From the NCBI GenBank assembly GCA_023254445.1, contig JALRLN010000060.1, positions 1 to 7,993 on the forward strand: a DNA stretch of 7,993 bases, written 5' to 3'. The translations under genes and the position numbers were made by a program. Source of the stretch: Candidatus Poseidoniaceae archaeon. Lineage in GTDB: Archaea > Thermoplasmatota > Poseidoniia > Poseidoniales > Poseidoniaceae. Under the pieces are notes generated by a model. It was not told the origin of the DNA. It saw only the letters and a program-made list of their open reading frames with translations, and made no database searches. Shown here one piece after another: positions 1-5,552 of this stretch. Positions within the stretch are counted from its first letter, which is position 1. Each line of letters opens with the position of its first letter.

Positions 1-302
1 AGCACCGCTTCGCTCTCGGGAGCTTGGGTGGAGGCTGCTGCTGGCAAGGGGACTGTGTCCTTTGCTCCCGGTACCTCGGCAGGAGGAGGTGCTGGCGATG
101 AATCAATGGATTCCAAGGAGATGGTCACCTCCTCAACGTCCGCTTCCTCTGAACCTTCCATCTCCAAGCCAAGGGTGTTGGCGTCGAGCCCCGCCTCAAG
201 AAGGCGCTCCACGAGGTCGGCTTTCTTGCCGGAGGTCGGAAGGTCATGAAGAACGCAGAGGGCCTTCAATTTCGCAACCGTGAGCGACGACGACGACGTC
301 AT
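1..302 (-). CDS. SAP-domain protein, N-terminal part (runs off left edge)
   Basis: The minus-strand frame opens with ATG at 302 and stays open to base 1, giving about 100 residues; the C-terminus lies outside the window. Residues about 7-39 (LTVAKLKALCVLHDLPTSG followed by KKADLVERLLEAG) match the SAP fold: two short helices with a conserved glycine turn and the KADLVERL second helix. SAP domains usually bind DNA, often AT-rich DNA, and are found attached to many different partner domains. After the SAP unit comes an acidic stretch (about 48-66) and a Pro/Ala-rich linker (about 69 onward), typical of a flexible connection to a domain not visible here. The start is well supported: a strong Shine-Dalgarno run lies 4 nt upstream, and a TCG repeat just after it encodes a Ser run. 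The gene follows the membrane-protein gene on the same strand after 80 bp. The SAP call is firm; the overall function is unknown. Confidence 0.8.
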   Translation of the reverse strand, partial: MTSSSSLTVAKLKALCVLHDLPTSGKKADLVERLLEAGLDANTLGLEMEGSEEADVEEVTISLESIDSSPAPPPAEVPGAKDTVPLPAAASTQAPESEAV

Positions 303-306
303 GGTT

Positions 307-315
307 CCCTCCTCC
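307..315 (-). promoter_or_regulatory. Shine-Dalgarno site of the SAP gene
   Basis: On the minus strand this reads GGAGGAGGG, 4 nt before the ATG at 302 (8 nt from its first GGAGG). It is the strongest ribosome-binding site in the window and fixes the start of the SAP-domain gene. It also implies a leadered transcript here, whereas several other genes in the window have no Shine-Dalgarno sequence. Confidence 0.7.
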
Positions 316-382
316 AAGGATGTCCTCCCATCCAGCCGATTTGAAGGCTGAGGGTCGTTGGCTACGGCTTCGGTGGAATCCG

Positions 383-1429
383 TCACGCCTCGTGGGGAAC
401 GAAACCATCGCCATCTGGCCCGCGAACCCAGATCGTTTGGTCGAAACTCCCGTCCGGCATTCGCTTGTGCACGTAGCCGTTTCCTGCGTCGAGCCAGGCT
501 GTTCCGTCCTCGTCCTGCTGCAGCACGGCAGGCTCGGAAGCGGCGGGAGCGGGGTCCTCCGTTGACGGTGCCCCTGACCCTTCGCTTGGTTCACCCGGAG
601 GGCCGCTCGGACCGGAACGAGGTGGGCCGGACGGTCCTGCTGCCGGGGGTCCACTTGGACCAGAGGCGGCAAGGACGGTTTGTTCAATCGTCGCTTCTTT
701 GGGTTGCTGCATTTCACGGACCTCATGCCCGTGCCGCTGTGCGCCCACAAAGGACAGGGCGGCGAAAACGATGGCGGTCAAGCCGAGCAAGCCGGCAATC
801 GCTTGGTTTGGCCACATCTTTCCTGTGATGTCAACCTGCGCCGTTCCCGATTCGTCGGCGTTGTTTTGGTCGACGTCTCGGAACTTCACGATGAGGCAGT
901 ACTGGCCGGGGTCCACACGGAACCGCAACTCCACGGTTTCGCCACCAACCACGGTGTTCCCCGTCGTCGCAAAGGCGTGATCTCCCGTAGGATCCGCTTC
1001 TGCGGCTTCCTGACCTAAGGACAACGCCTCGGAGTTGGTGCAGTCCTTCTCGTTCACCATGTACCCCACGAGTTCGATGTGCGTTGGAGGTGGGGATTCG
1101 ACGTCCACCGTGACGCGCACCGGGACATCGGTCACGTCGTTCCCGGGAATGGGCATCCCCCACACGAGCCCCACGTCCTTCGTGGCCTGAGCCCCGGCGA
1201 ACGAGGCCTGGTATTCCGTGGAGAAGGACATGGGGAAGAGGGCGAACGCGAACATGATCACCGCGACACCAAGGAACATGAAGACGTTCCATCGGGCGCG
1301 TTCGAGGCCTTCGAGCCTCGCTTCAAGCGACATCTCCTCGAGCATGTCGTCCCTGTCCTCGTCAACAAGCACCTCGCTGGGGACCGCCTCGATGCCGTCG
1401 CCGATGTCGGAGTCCTCGTCCTCAAGCAT
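383..1429 (-). CDS. Two-pass membrane protein with GPSGPP-repeat tail
   Basis: This 348-residue protein belongs to no family I can name. Domains in order: a very acidic N-terminus (1-40, e.g. LEDEDSDIGD); a first membrane helix about 49-69 (VFMFLGVAVIMFAFALF); a likely extracytoplasmic beta-rich domain about 70-204 with two cysteines (C130, C178) that could form a disulfide; a second helix about 206-229; then a tail with three GPSGPP units (257-278), a Pro/Ser/Glu-rich linker, and a small Gly/Asp/aromatic module (about 307-345, with GTAWLDAGNGYVHKR and DGSF..TIWV). N- and C-termini should lie on the same side, probably the cytoplasm. I chose the ATG at 1429; an in-frame TTG at 1459 would add ten residues. 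The gene is divergent from rimK across about 96 bp and precedes the SAP gene on the same strand. It could be a membrane-anchored sensor or scaffold, but that is a guess. Confidence 0.8.
   Translation of the reverse strand: MLEDEDSDIGDGIEAVPSEVLVDEDRDDMLEEMSLEARLEGLERARWNVFMFLGVAVIMFAFALFPMSFSTEYQASFAGAQATKDVGLVWGMPIPGNDVTDVPVRVTVDVESPPPTHIELVGYMVNEKDCTNSEALSLGQEAAEADPTGDHAFATTGNTVVGGETVELRFRVDPGQYCLIVKFRDVDQNNADESGTAQVDITGKMWPNQAIAGLLGLTAIVFAALSFVGAQRHGHEVREMQQPKEATIEQTVLAASGPSGPPAAGPSGPPRSGPSGPPGEPSEGSGAPSTEDPAPAASEPAVLQQDEDGTAWLDAGNGYVHKRMPDGSFDQTIWVRGPDGDGFVPHEA
596..661 (-). repeat. Three GPSGPP repeats, 8-residue period
   Basis: Three copies of GPSGPP occur at residues 257-262, 265-270 and 273-278 of the membrane protein, separated by AA and RS, with GEP following. 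The codons differ between copies, so the repeat is conserved at protein level and is not a recent DNA duplication. The pattern resembles collagen Gly-X-Y triplets, but the two-residue interruptions break the triplet register, so a true triple helix is unlikely; a stiff proline-rich spacer is more plausible. Confidence 0.75.
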
Positions 1430-1525
1430 GACGTCGCGCTGGTGGACCCGACTCTTCAAATCCTCGGCCGTGGATGGCCCCTCGTGAGCGATGGCGTCAA
1501 AAGCAACCTGCGCTCGGCGGCGCTC

Positions 1526-2725
1526 ATGCAGCCGAGGTTGGCCATCCTCTCACGGGGCCCTCGGCTGTACAGCACACGACGCTTGGTCGAGGCAGCGCAC
1601 GACCGCGGCGTCGACGTGACCGTGATCGATCCCCTCTCGTGCTCCTTGCTGGTCGCCGACGGACAGGTCGAAGTCCTTGTGAACGGTGAACCCTTTTCCC
1701 ACGACGCCGTCATTCCTCGAATCGGTCATTCCATCACGGACCACGGCACCGCCTTGCTCCGCCACCTTGACCAGAAAGGGGTATGGACGGCCATCAGTGC
1801 CACGGCGATCCTCCAAAGCCGCGACAAGTTGCGTGCGAGCCAACTGCTTTCGCGAAACCACATCCCGATTCCCCGCACGGTCAACGTCCGTAGCGTGCAC
1901 GACGTCGAACACGCCATCGACGCTGTGGGTGGGCTCCCCGTGGTGGTCAAGGTCACGAAAGGAACGCAAGGCCAGGGCGTGTTCCTGCGGCATACGGCGT
2001 ATGAAGCAAAATCATTGGTGCAGGGTCTTCTTCACGCCCGTCAAGACGTGTTGATTCAGGAATACGTCGCCGAGAGCCACGGCAAGGACATCCGTGTCAT
2101 CATCGTCGGCGACGAAGTCGTCGCCGCCATGCGCCGGCGCGCACGTGGCAGGGAATTCCGCTCGAATTTCCACCTCAACGGAACCGTCGAACCGGTTGAC
2201 CTCGCACCTGAGTACGCCGAGGTGGCTCGACGGGCGGCGAGGGTGCTCGGACTGAACATCGCCGGGGTGGACCTGCTTGAGGGCGCAGACGGCCCGATGG
2301 TGCTGGAGGTGAATTCCAGTCCGGGCCTGCAAGGCATCGAATCCGCGAGCGGGGTGGACGTTGCAGGCGCGATTGTGGACCACGCCATCCGCGATTCGGC
2401 CTTCTGCGAGGTGCAACTTGACGGTCTGCTGCGCACCCTCCCCGAGGACGGCGTGATGACCGTGATCGTGCGCAGGCACCGGCACCTCATCGGGCGTTCC
2501 ATCGAGGAAGTCTTCAACGGCGAGGTGCAGGTCTTTGGCATCCTCCGCAACCAAAGCATGCTCTGGAACCCACCGGCGGACAGCAAACTCCGTTTCGACG
2601 ACATGGTGCTCTGCACCGGCCCGCGGGCGAGCCTCCGAAGGAGCCTGCACAAGGCTGTGGATTGGATGCCGGACGCCGCGCCAGACCAGCCGCATCCTGA
2701 CGAACGCGACACGGCTGAACCCTGA
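1526..2725 (+). CDS. rimK: RimK-type ATP-grasp glutamate ligase with C-terminal RCK_C/TrkA_C-like domain
   Basis: This 399-residue protein aligns from its first residues with RimK-type ligases: LAILSR..LYSTRRLVEAA, the DPLSC motif (about 36-40), AVIPRIG (61-67) and SRDKLRASQLL (98-108). It continues with VVKVTKGTQGQGV (140-152), QEYV..HGKDIR (178-190), VVAAMRRRA and FRSN, and ends in the metal- and phosphate-binding MVLEVNSSPGLQGIE (258-272). RimK ligases add glutamate to a C-terminus (ribosomal protein S6 in E. coli); archaeal relatives act on LysW or make cofactor-type polyglutamates, so the substrate is unsettled. Classical RimK ends near residue 300. Here about 75 further residues (305-378) resemble RCK_C/TrkA_C, with LIGRSIEEVF, VQVFGILRNQSML and DDMVLCTGP, then a charged tail. 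The ATG at 1526 is chosen because RimK homology begins immediately after it; the frame extends farther upstream only as antisense to the neighbouring gene. No Shine-Dalgarno is visible, so the transcript may be leaderless. Confidence 0.9.
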   Translation: MQPRLAILSRGPRLYSTRRLVEAAHDRGVDVTVIDPLSCSLLVADGQVEVLVNGEPFSHDAVIPRIGHSITDHGTALLRHLDQKGVWTAISATAILQSRDKLRASQLLSRNHIPIPRTVNVRSVHDVEHAIDAVGGLPVVVKVTKGTQGQGVFLRHTAYEAKSLVQGLLHARQDVLIQEYVAESHGKDIRVIIVGDEVVAAMRRRARGREFRSNFHLNGTVEPVDLAPEYAEVARRAARVLGLNIAGVDLLEGADGPMVLEVNSSPGLQGIESASGVDVAGAIVDHAIRDSAFCEVQLDGLLRTLPEDGVMTVIVRRHRHLIGRSIEEVFNGEVQVFGILRNQSMLWNPPADSKLRFDDMVLCTGPRASLRRSLHKAVDWMPDAAPDQPHPDERDTAEP

Positions 2726-2760
2726 GCCATAGGTTCAAGCCCACCACCCCGATGGAGGTC

Positions 2761-2796
2761 TGCCTTCGGGCATGGGATGCACGCCGCTTCGGCGGC
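2761..2796 (+). promoter_or_regulatory. Two tandem C(UUCG)G hairpins before the recombinase gene
   Basis: Two perfect hairpins with the very stable C(UUCG)G tetraloop lie in the 85-bp gap after rimK. The first is TGCC-TTCG-GGCA (2761-2772) and the second is GCCGC-TTCG-GCGGC (2783-2796). A Shine-Dalgarno-like GGTGA (2801-2805) and the ATG at 2811 follow directly. The first hairpin covers part of the alternative ATG at 2772, which favours 2811 as the start. They could form a 5' leader structure, act as a terminator-like element for rimK, or protect an RNA end. No U-run follows, so the function is unclear. Confidence 0.5.
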
Positions 2797-2810
2797 AGGC
2801 GGTGACGCCA

Positions 2811-3896
2811 ATGGACACGGACAGAGGGACGCAACGTAAGGCCCTGAGGCCAAGCCAGCGTCGCCTTGCGGTGGACCGGGACGTCGAACTCCCCCCTCGA
2901 CTCGTGCACATGCGGCATCTGCCGTGGTTGGAATGCTACCTCCAACAACTTCGTACGGAATCAAAGTCGGAAAACACAACGAAGACCTACATGGCCGCCA
3001 TCCATCCTCTGGTGGAAACGGTGCTCCCCGGGGAGGGCGTCCTGGAGGACGCGGCGGCCCTGTCCGTGGAGGCGCTGGCTGCCCGCATCGAGCCGCTCAA
3101 CGGACGTCTTGACCGATGGGTCCACAGCCTCAGCGACCTGAAGCCGTCCTCCTTCAACACCCGACTTGCTGCCGCAAGGCACCTCTTGGGTTGGCTCGGC
3201 CACCGTTGGCCTGAACACCTGGTGCGGGCGCGCACCGGACGAAAGTTGCCGCGGACGCTCACGCGACGCGAGTTGAGCAACGTGCTCGCCGCCGCGAAAT
3301 GGCACGAAGACCCGTTGTGTCGGGTGGTGGTGACGCTGATGCTCGACACGGGGCTTCGCGTCAGCGAACTCTGCGACATGGACCTTGACGCGGTGGACGC
3401 CGAGGACCGGTCGGCCATGGTCCGCTCCGGAAAGGGCGACAAGGATCGCCTCGTGCTCTTCACCGACAGGACGTTGCACGAACTCGAACTGTGGTTTGAG
3501 CAACGCGCCCTCCGCACGGACGACCCCGGGGGTGCGCTGCTCGTCAGCCAGCGAGGCCAACGCATCAGCCCACGAAGCGTGCAGAGGATGATGGAGGCCC
3601 TCGCGGATGCTGCAGGACTCCCGCGTGGCCGCCTTACGCCGCACGTGCTGCGCCACAATTTCGCCACCGGCCTGCTGGAACGCGGGGCGGACTTGGTCAG
3701 CATCCAACGCCTGCTCGGCCACGCGAGCATCGCGACAACGCGGGTGTACCTCGAAATCGGTGACCAAACCCTGCGTGAAGTCTACCATCGTGCCCAAGCA
3801 GCACGAGAGACGATGCCGAGCGTGCCCGACAATGCGCGCCTCGAAGAAACAACCCCTGCCACAAGCAGCGTCGGTGTCCGCGTGGACGAAGCGTGA
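2811..3896 (+). CDS. Tyrosine recombinase (XerA/XerC-D type integrase)
   Basis: The 361-residue protein has the full catalytic set of the tyrosine recombinase family: R183 (in TGLRVSEL), K208 (in SGKGDKDR), H278 and R281 (in TPHVLRHNFA), H304 (in LLGHASI) and the nucleophile Y313 (in ATTRVYLEI). The N-terminal half (about 36-135) is the SAM-like core-binding domain. The enzyme should cut and rejoin DNA at specific sites, as in dimer resolution at dif by XerA/XerC-D or in element integration. It carries about 35 basic residues before the core-binding domain and about 30 after the catalytic Tyr helix (334-361), so it is longer than typical XerA. The ATG at 2811 has GGTGA 5 nt upstream; an ATG at 2772 would add 13 residues. 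No cargo genes, tRNA or obvious direct-repeat ends flank it, which favours a chromosomal housekeeping recombinase over a mobile-element integrase. A strong hairpin follows the stop. Confidence 0.9.
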   Translation: MDTDRGTQRKALRPSQRRLAVDRDVELPPRLVHMRHLPWLECYLQQLRTESKSENTTKTYMAAIHPLVETVLPGEGVLEDAAALSVEALAARIEPLNGRLDRWVHSLSDLKPSSFNTRLAAARHLLGWLGHRWPEHLVRARTGRKLPRTLTRRELSNVLAAAKWHEDPLCRVVVTLMLDTGLRVSELCDMDLDAVDAEDRSAMVRSGKGDKDRLVLFTDRTLHELELWFEQRALRTDDPGGALLVSQRGQRISPRSVQRMMEALADAAGLPRGRLTPHVLRHNFATGLLERGADLVSIQRLLGHASIATTRVYLEIGDQTLREVYHRAQAARETMPSVPDNARLEETTPATSSVGVRVDEA

Positions 3897-4118
3897 TCAC
3901 CGGTCCGAAGCGCGGCGACGCTTCGGGACCTTGGCCGGCCCAGACCACGATCTTGAGGGTGACACATGCCCGCCGGCGTGGTTCGGGAGCGGGCAGAATT
4001 TACCGGAACGGCACCTCGAGCAATTCTCCTTCGGAGGGACTTCAACGGCTTTGCGAAGCCGTCCGTACTTCCGTCGAGGCACGAGCGACGCTCAGCATGG
4101 GGGACTTTCGTGCTTCCG
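3897..4118. other. Intergenic inverted-repeat cluster between convergent genes
   Basis: The 222 bp between the ends of the recombinase and HhH genes hold no convincing gene. They contain several inverted repeats: the 11-bp stem at 3902-3930; a perfect 7-bp stem TGCCCGC/GCGGGCA at 3967-3973 and 3989-3995; CTCC/GGAG with a 3-nt loop at 4026-4036; a perfect 7-bp stem ACGGCTT/AAGCCGT with a 4-nt loop at 4045-4062; and GCACGA/TCGTGC at 4079-4084 and 4108-4113. AGAATT (3995-4000) and AATTCT (4022-4027) form a further inverted pair in otherwise GC-rich sequence. A minus-strand frame, GTG at 4082 to TGA at 3897 (61 residues), has a C-x2-C-x5-C-x4-H-x3-H pattern but weak support. The region may be a paired 3' UTR or terminator zone, a structured RNA, or recombinase target DNA. 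Confidence 0.45.
3902..3930. terminator. 11-bp hairpin just after the recombinase stop
   Basis: The arms GGTCCGAAGCG (3902-3912) and CGCTTCGGGACC (3919-3930) pair over 11 bp with one bulged G and a 6-nt loop, starting 6 nt after the recombinase TGA. This is the strongest stem in the region. It could end the recombinase transcript or trim and stabilise its 3' end. It lacks a following T-run, and archaeal termination normally relies on T-runs, so a terminator role is tentative. Being symmetric, it could also serve minus-strand transcripts arriving from the HhH gene. Confidence 0.4.
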
Positions 4119-4598
4119 TCACTCCGAGGAGCGTCGCTTCAAGATGTCTGCAAGGCTTGGGGCCTTCAGCGTCTTGCCCTTCTGCTCCACCTTGGTCGAG
4201 GAGGTGCTCAGGCGCTCGGTGCGTCCAGCCGTCTGCACCTTGGAGGCGGCAGACTTCACAGCGTCCTTCGCGGTGGAAGCCGTCCCCTTGGCCGCTGCTT
4301 TGGCCGCCTTGACGGTGCCCTTCGCTGCCGCTTTCGTGGCCGCTTTTGTCGCGGTCTTGGCCGCCTTGGAGGAGGCGGATTTTGCAGCGGAAGCAACCTT
4401 GCTCCCTGCGTCCTTGGCCAGTCCTGCGAGGATCTTGGCAGCGGTGGCTGCGCCAATGCCCGCGGCGACGAGCCCGTCCTTGCCGGCCTCGAGGATTCGT
4501 TCTGCTGAATCAAGGCCCGCGGCGGTCAATTTCGCTGCAGTGCCGGGACCCACACCGGGCAGGTCCGTCAGGTCGTCCGATGCTCCCTTCTTCGCCAT
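4119..4598 (-). CDS. Helix-hairpin-helix protein with histone H1-like Lys/Ala tail
   Basis: The 159-residue protein begins with a tandem HhH unit (about 8-60): LTDLPGVGPGTAAKLTAAGL with the GVGPGTA hairpin, then a second copy, DGLVAAGIGAATAAKILAGL. This closely resembles the N-terminal DNA-binding domain of archaeal RadA/Rad51, but the ATPase core is absent. Residues about 62-128 are almost entirely Lys, Ala, Ser, Thr and Gly, with KAAAKGT repeated at 89-95 and 100-106, like the tails of histone H1 and AlgP-type proteins. A non-repetitive end (about 140-159, KAPSLADILKRRSSE) may be a docking motif. The likely role is non-specific DNA binding, compaction or chromatin architecture; this is inferred from domains only. 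GAGG on the minus strand (4606-4609) lies 7 nt before the ATG and supports the start. The gene is convergent with the recombinase and divergent from the 277-residue gene. Confidence 0.85.
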   Translation of the reverse strand: MAKKGASDDLTDLPGVGPGTAAKLTAAGLDSAERILEAGKDGLVAAGIGAATAAKILAGLAKDAGSKVASAAKSASSKAAKTATKAATKAAAKGTVKAAKAAAKGTASTAKDAVKSAASKVQTAGRTERLSTSSTKVEQKGKTLKAPSLADILKRRSSE

Positions 4599-4634
4599 GA
4601 AATCGCCTCGGGCTGAGATGCGGTATGCAGGCTA

Positions 4635-4645
4635 AGAAGACTTCT
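4635..4645. promoter_or_regulatory. Palindrome AGAAG-A-CTTCT in a divergent promoter region
   Basis: A perfect 5-bp inverted repeat around a single A sits almost exactly midway between the divergent starts at 4598 and 4671. On the minus strand the adjoining CTTCTTAG lies about 36-43 nt upstream of the HhH start, so the site could overlap a weak TATA-like element. A shared operator is possible, but the palindrome is short. Confidence 0.25.
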
Positions 4646-4670
4646 CTTGGTGCGTCGAACCGATGAGGAC

Positions 4671-5504
4671 ATGAAGGAACTGCACCCACCAAAGGGCATG
4701 GCGAGTCCCGCGAACCTCGTCGCTCAGGTCCTTCGAGCGGGCCCTGACCACGAGGTGGACGAAGCCGGAGGCCTTCGCCCTCGTCGAGGGCGGGGCGCTG
4801 GGGACGTCATCTACCTTGGGGACGTGGCCACCACCTTGCTGCATGGCCTGCGGCAGGCCGCGGCCATCACCGTCGTGGAGCGCCCTCGGTTTGACGAACA
4901 GCGGTGGGTCCTCGACGTTCGGGCTGGAGACCTCCACCTCGTCGTTCGCTCACGCCCGTACTGGGGCTTCGGCCTTGTCGGTCATGGCTACCTGAACGAA
5001 CTCACCTTCGATGGCGATGCTGACGCTGCCGACCGGCTGGTCTTCGACCTCTGTGCCGCCTTGGGACGTGACCCATGGGTCCTTCGCCACGGCGGCGCCG
5101 GCCGGCGTGCGTTGATGCGCTGCGGTTTGGACGAAGCCTCCCACGAAGCGGCATGGAAGGACGCTGTGCGCCGGGGGCGTGATGGACTTCGGGGAGAGAT
5201 TCGCGCGCTGAACGACCGCCATGAGGACGTTGTGCAGCGGCTGCATGCGTGGCTGGACGGCGCTGAACACGATGCTCGAGCAACCGAAATGCAACACCAC
5301 CTCATGCAGGTGGAGGAGGACCTTGCTTTGGCTCGACGGGCGTTGAGCGAAGACCATGCGCCGGGCGTGGAGCGAGCGCTTGCCCGAGCCGAAGCTGCCC
5401 TGATTCAAGCCGACCCCGTGCACCTTCAGTCGCTAGAGGCTGACGCGGAGGGCAAGACGATGCTTAGCCTGCAGGACGACCTCGACGTCGTTGACCTCAC
5501 CTGA
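4671..5504 (+). CDS. Unrecognised 277-residue protein with helical C-terminal half
   Basis: I do not recognise a family. The N-terminal half (about 11-150) looks mixed alpha/beta: VIYLGDVATTLLHGLRQAAAITVVERPRFDEQRWVLDV is broken by short charged turns and followed by a GFGLVGHGYLNEL strand pair. The C-terminal half (about 153-260) is strongly helical and rich in Glu, Arg, Ala and Leu, with coiled-coil-like stretches (e.g. EMQHHLMQVEEDLALARRALSE). No signal peptide or membrane helix is seen, so it is probably cytoplasmic. I chose the ATG at 4671; TTG at 4647 and ATG at 4698 are alternatives in the same frame. The gene ends 48 bp before Sec61-beta on the same strand and may be co-transcribed with it, although a possible promoter lies in that gap. 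The frame is long and free of stops with no better competitor on either strand. Confidence 0.7.
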   Translation: MKELHPPKGMASPANLVAQVLRAGPDHEVDEAGGLRPRRGRGAGDVIYLGDVATTLLHGLRQAAAITVVERPRFDEQRWVLDVRAGDLHLVVRSRPYWGFGLVGHGYLNELTFDGDADAADRLVFDLCAALGRDPWVLRHGGAGRRALMRCGLDEASHEAAWKDAVRRGRDGLRGEIRALNDRHEDVVQRLHAWLDGAEHDARATEMQHHLMQVEEDLALARRALSEDHAPGVERALARAEAALIQADPVHLQSLEADAEGKTMLSLQDDLDVVDLT

Positions 5505-5516
5505 GGGCACGCACCG

Positions 5517-5524
5517 TTCATAAG
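5517..5524 (+). promoter_or_regulatory. Possible TATA element of the Sec61-beta gene
   Basis: TTCATAAG is the only A/T-rich octamer in the 48-bp gap before the Sec61-beta ATG at 5553. Its centre lies about 32 nt upstream, close to the spacing expected for a transcript with a very short or absent leader. No Shine-Dalgarno precedes this ATG, which fits. The match to an archaeal TATA box is loose. Confidence 0.3.
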
Positions 5525-5552
5525 GACCGGGTGGCTCGGCGGGTCGAGCACC

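Noticed and set aside
1079..1525. Upstream extension of the RimK frame
   Set aside because: It overlaps the divergent membrane-protein gene, and RimK homology begins right after the ATG at 1526.
2729..2750. GGTTCAAGCCC, resembling a tRNA T-loop
   Set aside because: The flanking bases do not form a T-stem, and no anticodon arm or acceptor stem can be drawn; the upstream sequence is rimK coding DNA.
2012..2979. Long minus-strand frames (up to 307 residues) opposite rimK and the recombinase start
   Set aside because: They are antisense to a confidently assigned RimK, contain no recognisable motif, and reflect the scarcity of stop codons in GC-rich DNA.
2961..3797. Minus-strand frames opposite the recombinase
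   Set aside because: The plus-strand frame has the complete tyrosine recombinase catalytic set; the antisense frames show no motif.
3897..4118. RNase P RNA suggested by GAAAGTCCCC on the minus strand
   Set aside because: The gap is too short, and the other conserved core segments (such as an ACAGAA-type 3' P4 strand) are absent.
3607..4635. Plus-strand 342-residue frame across the recombinase end, intergenic gap and HhH gene
   Set aside because: It runs out of frame through two well-supported genes and its composition mirrors the antisense of the Ala/Lys tail.
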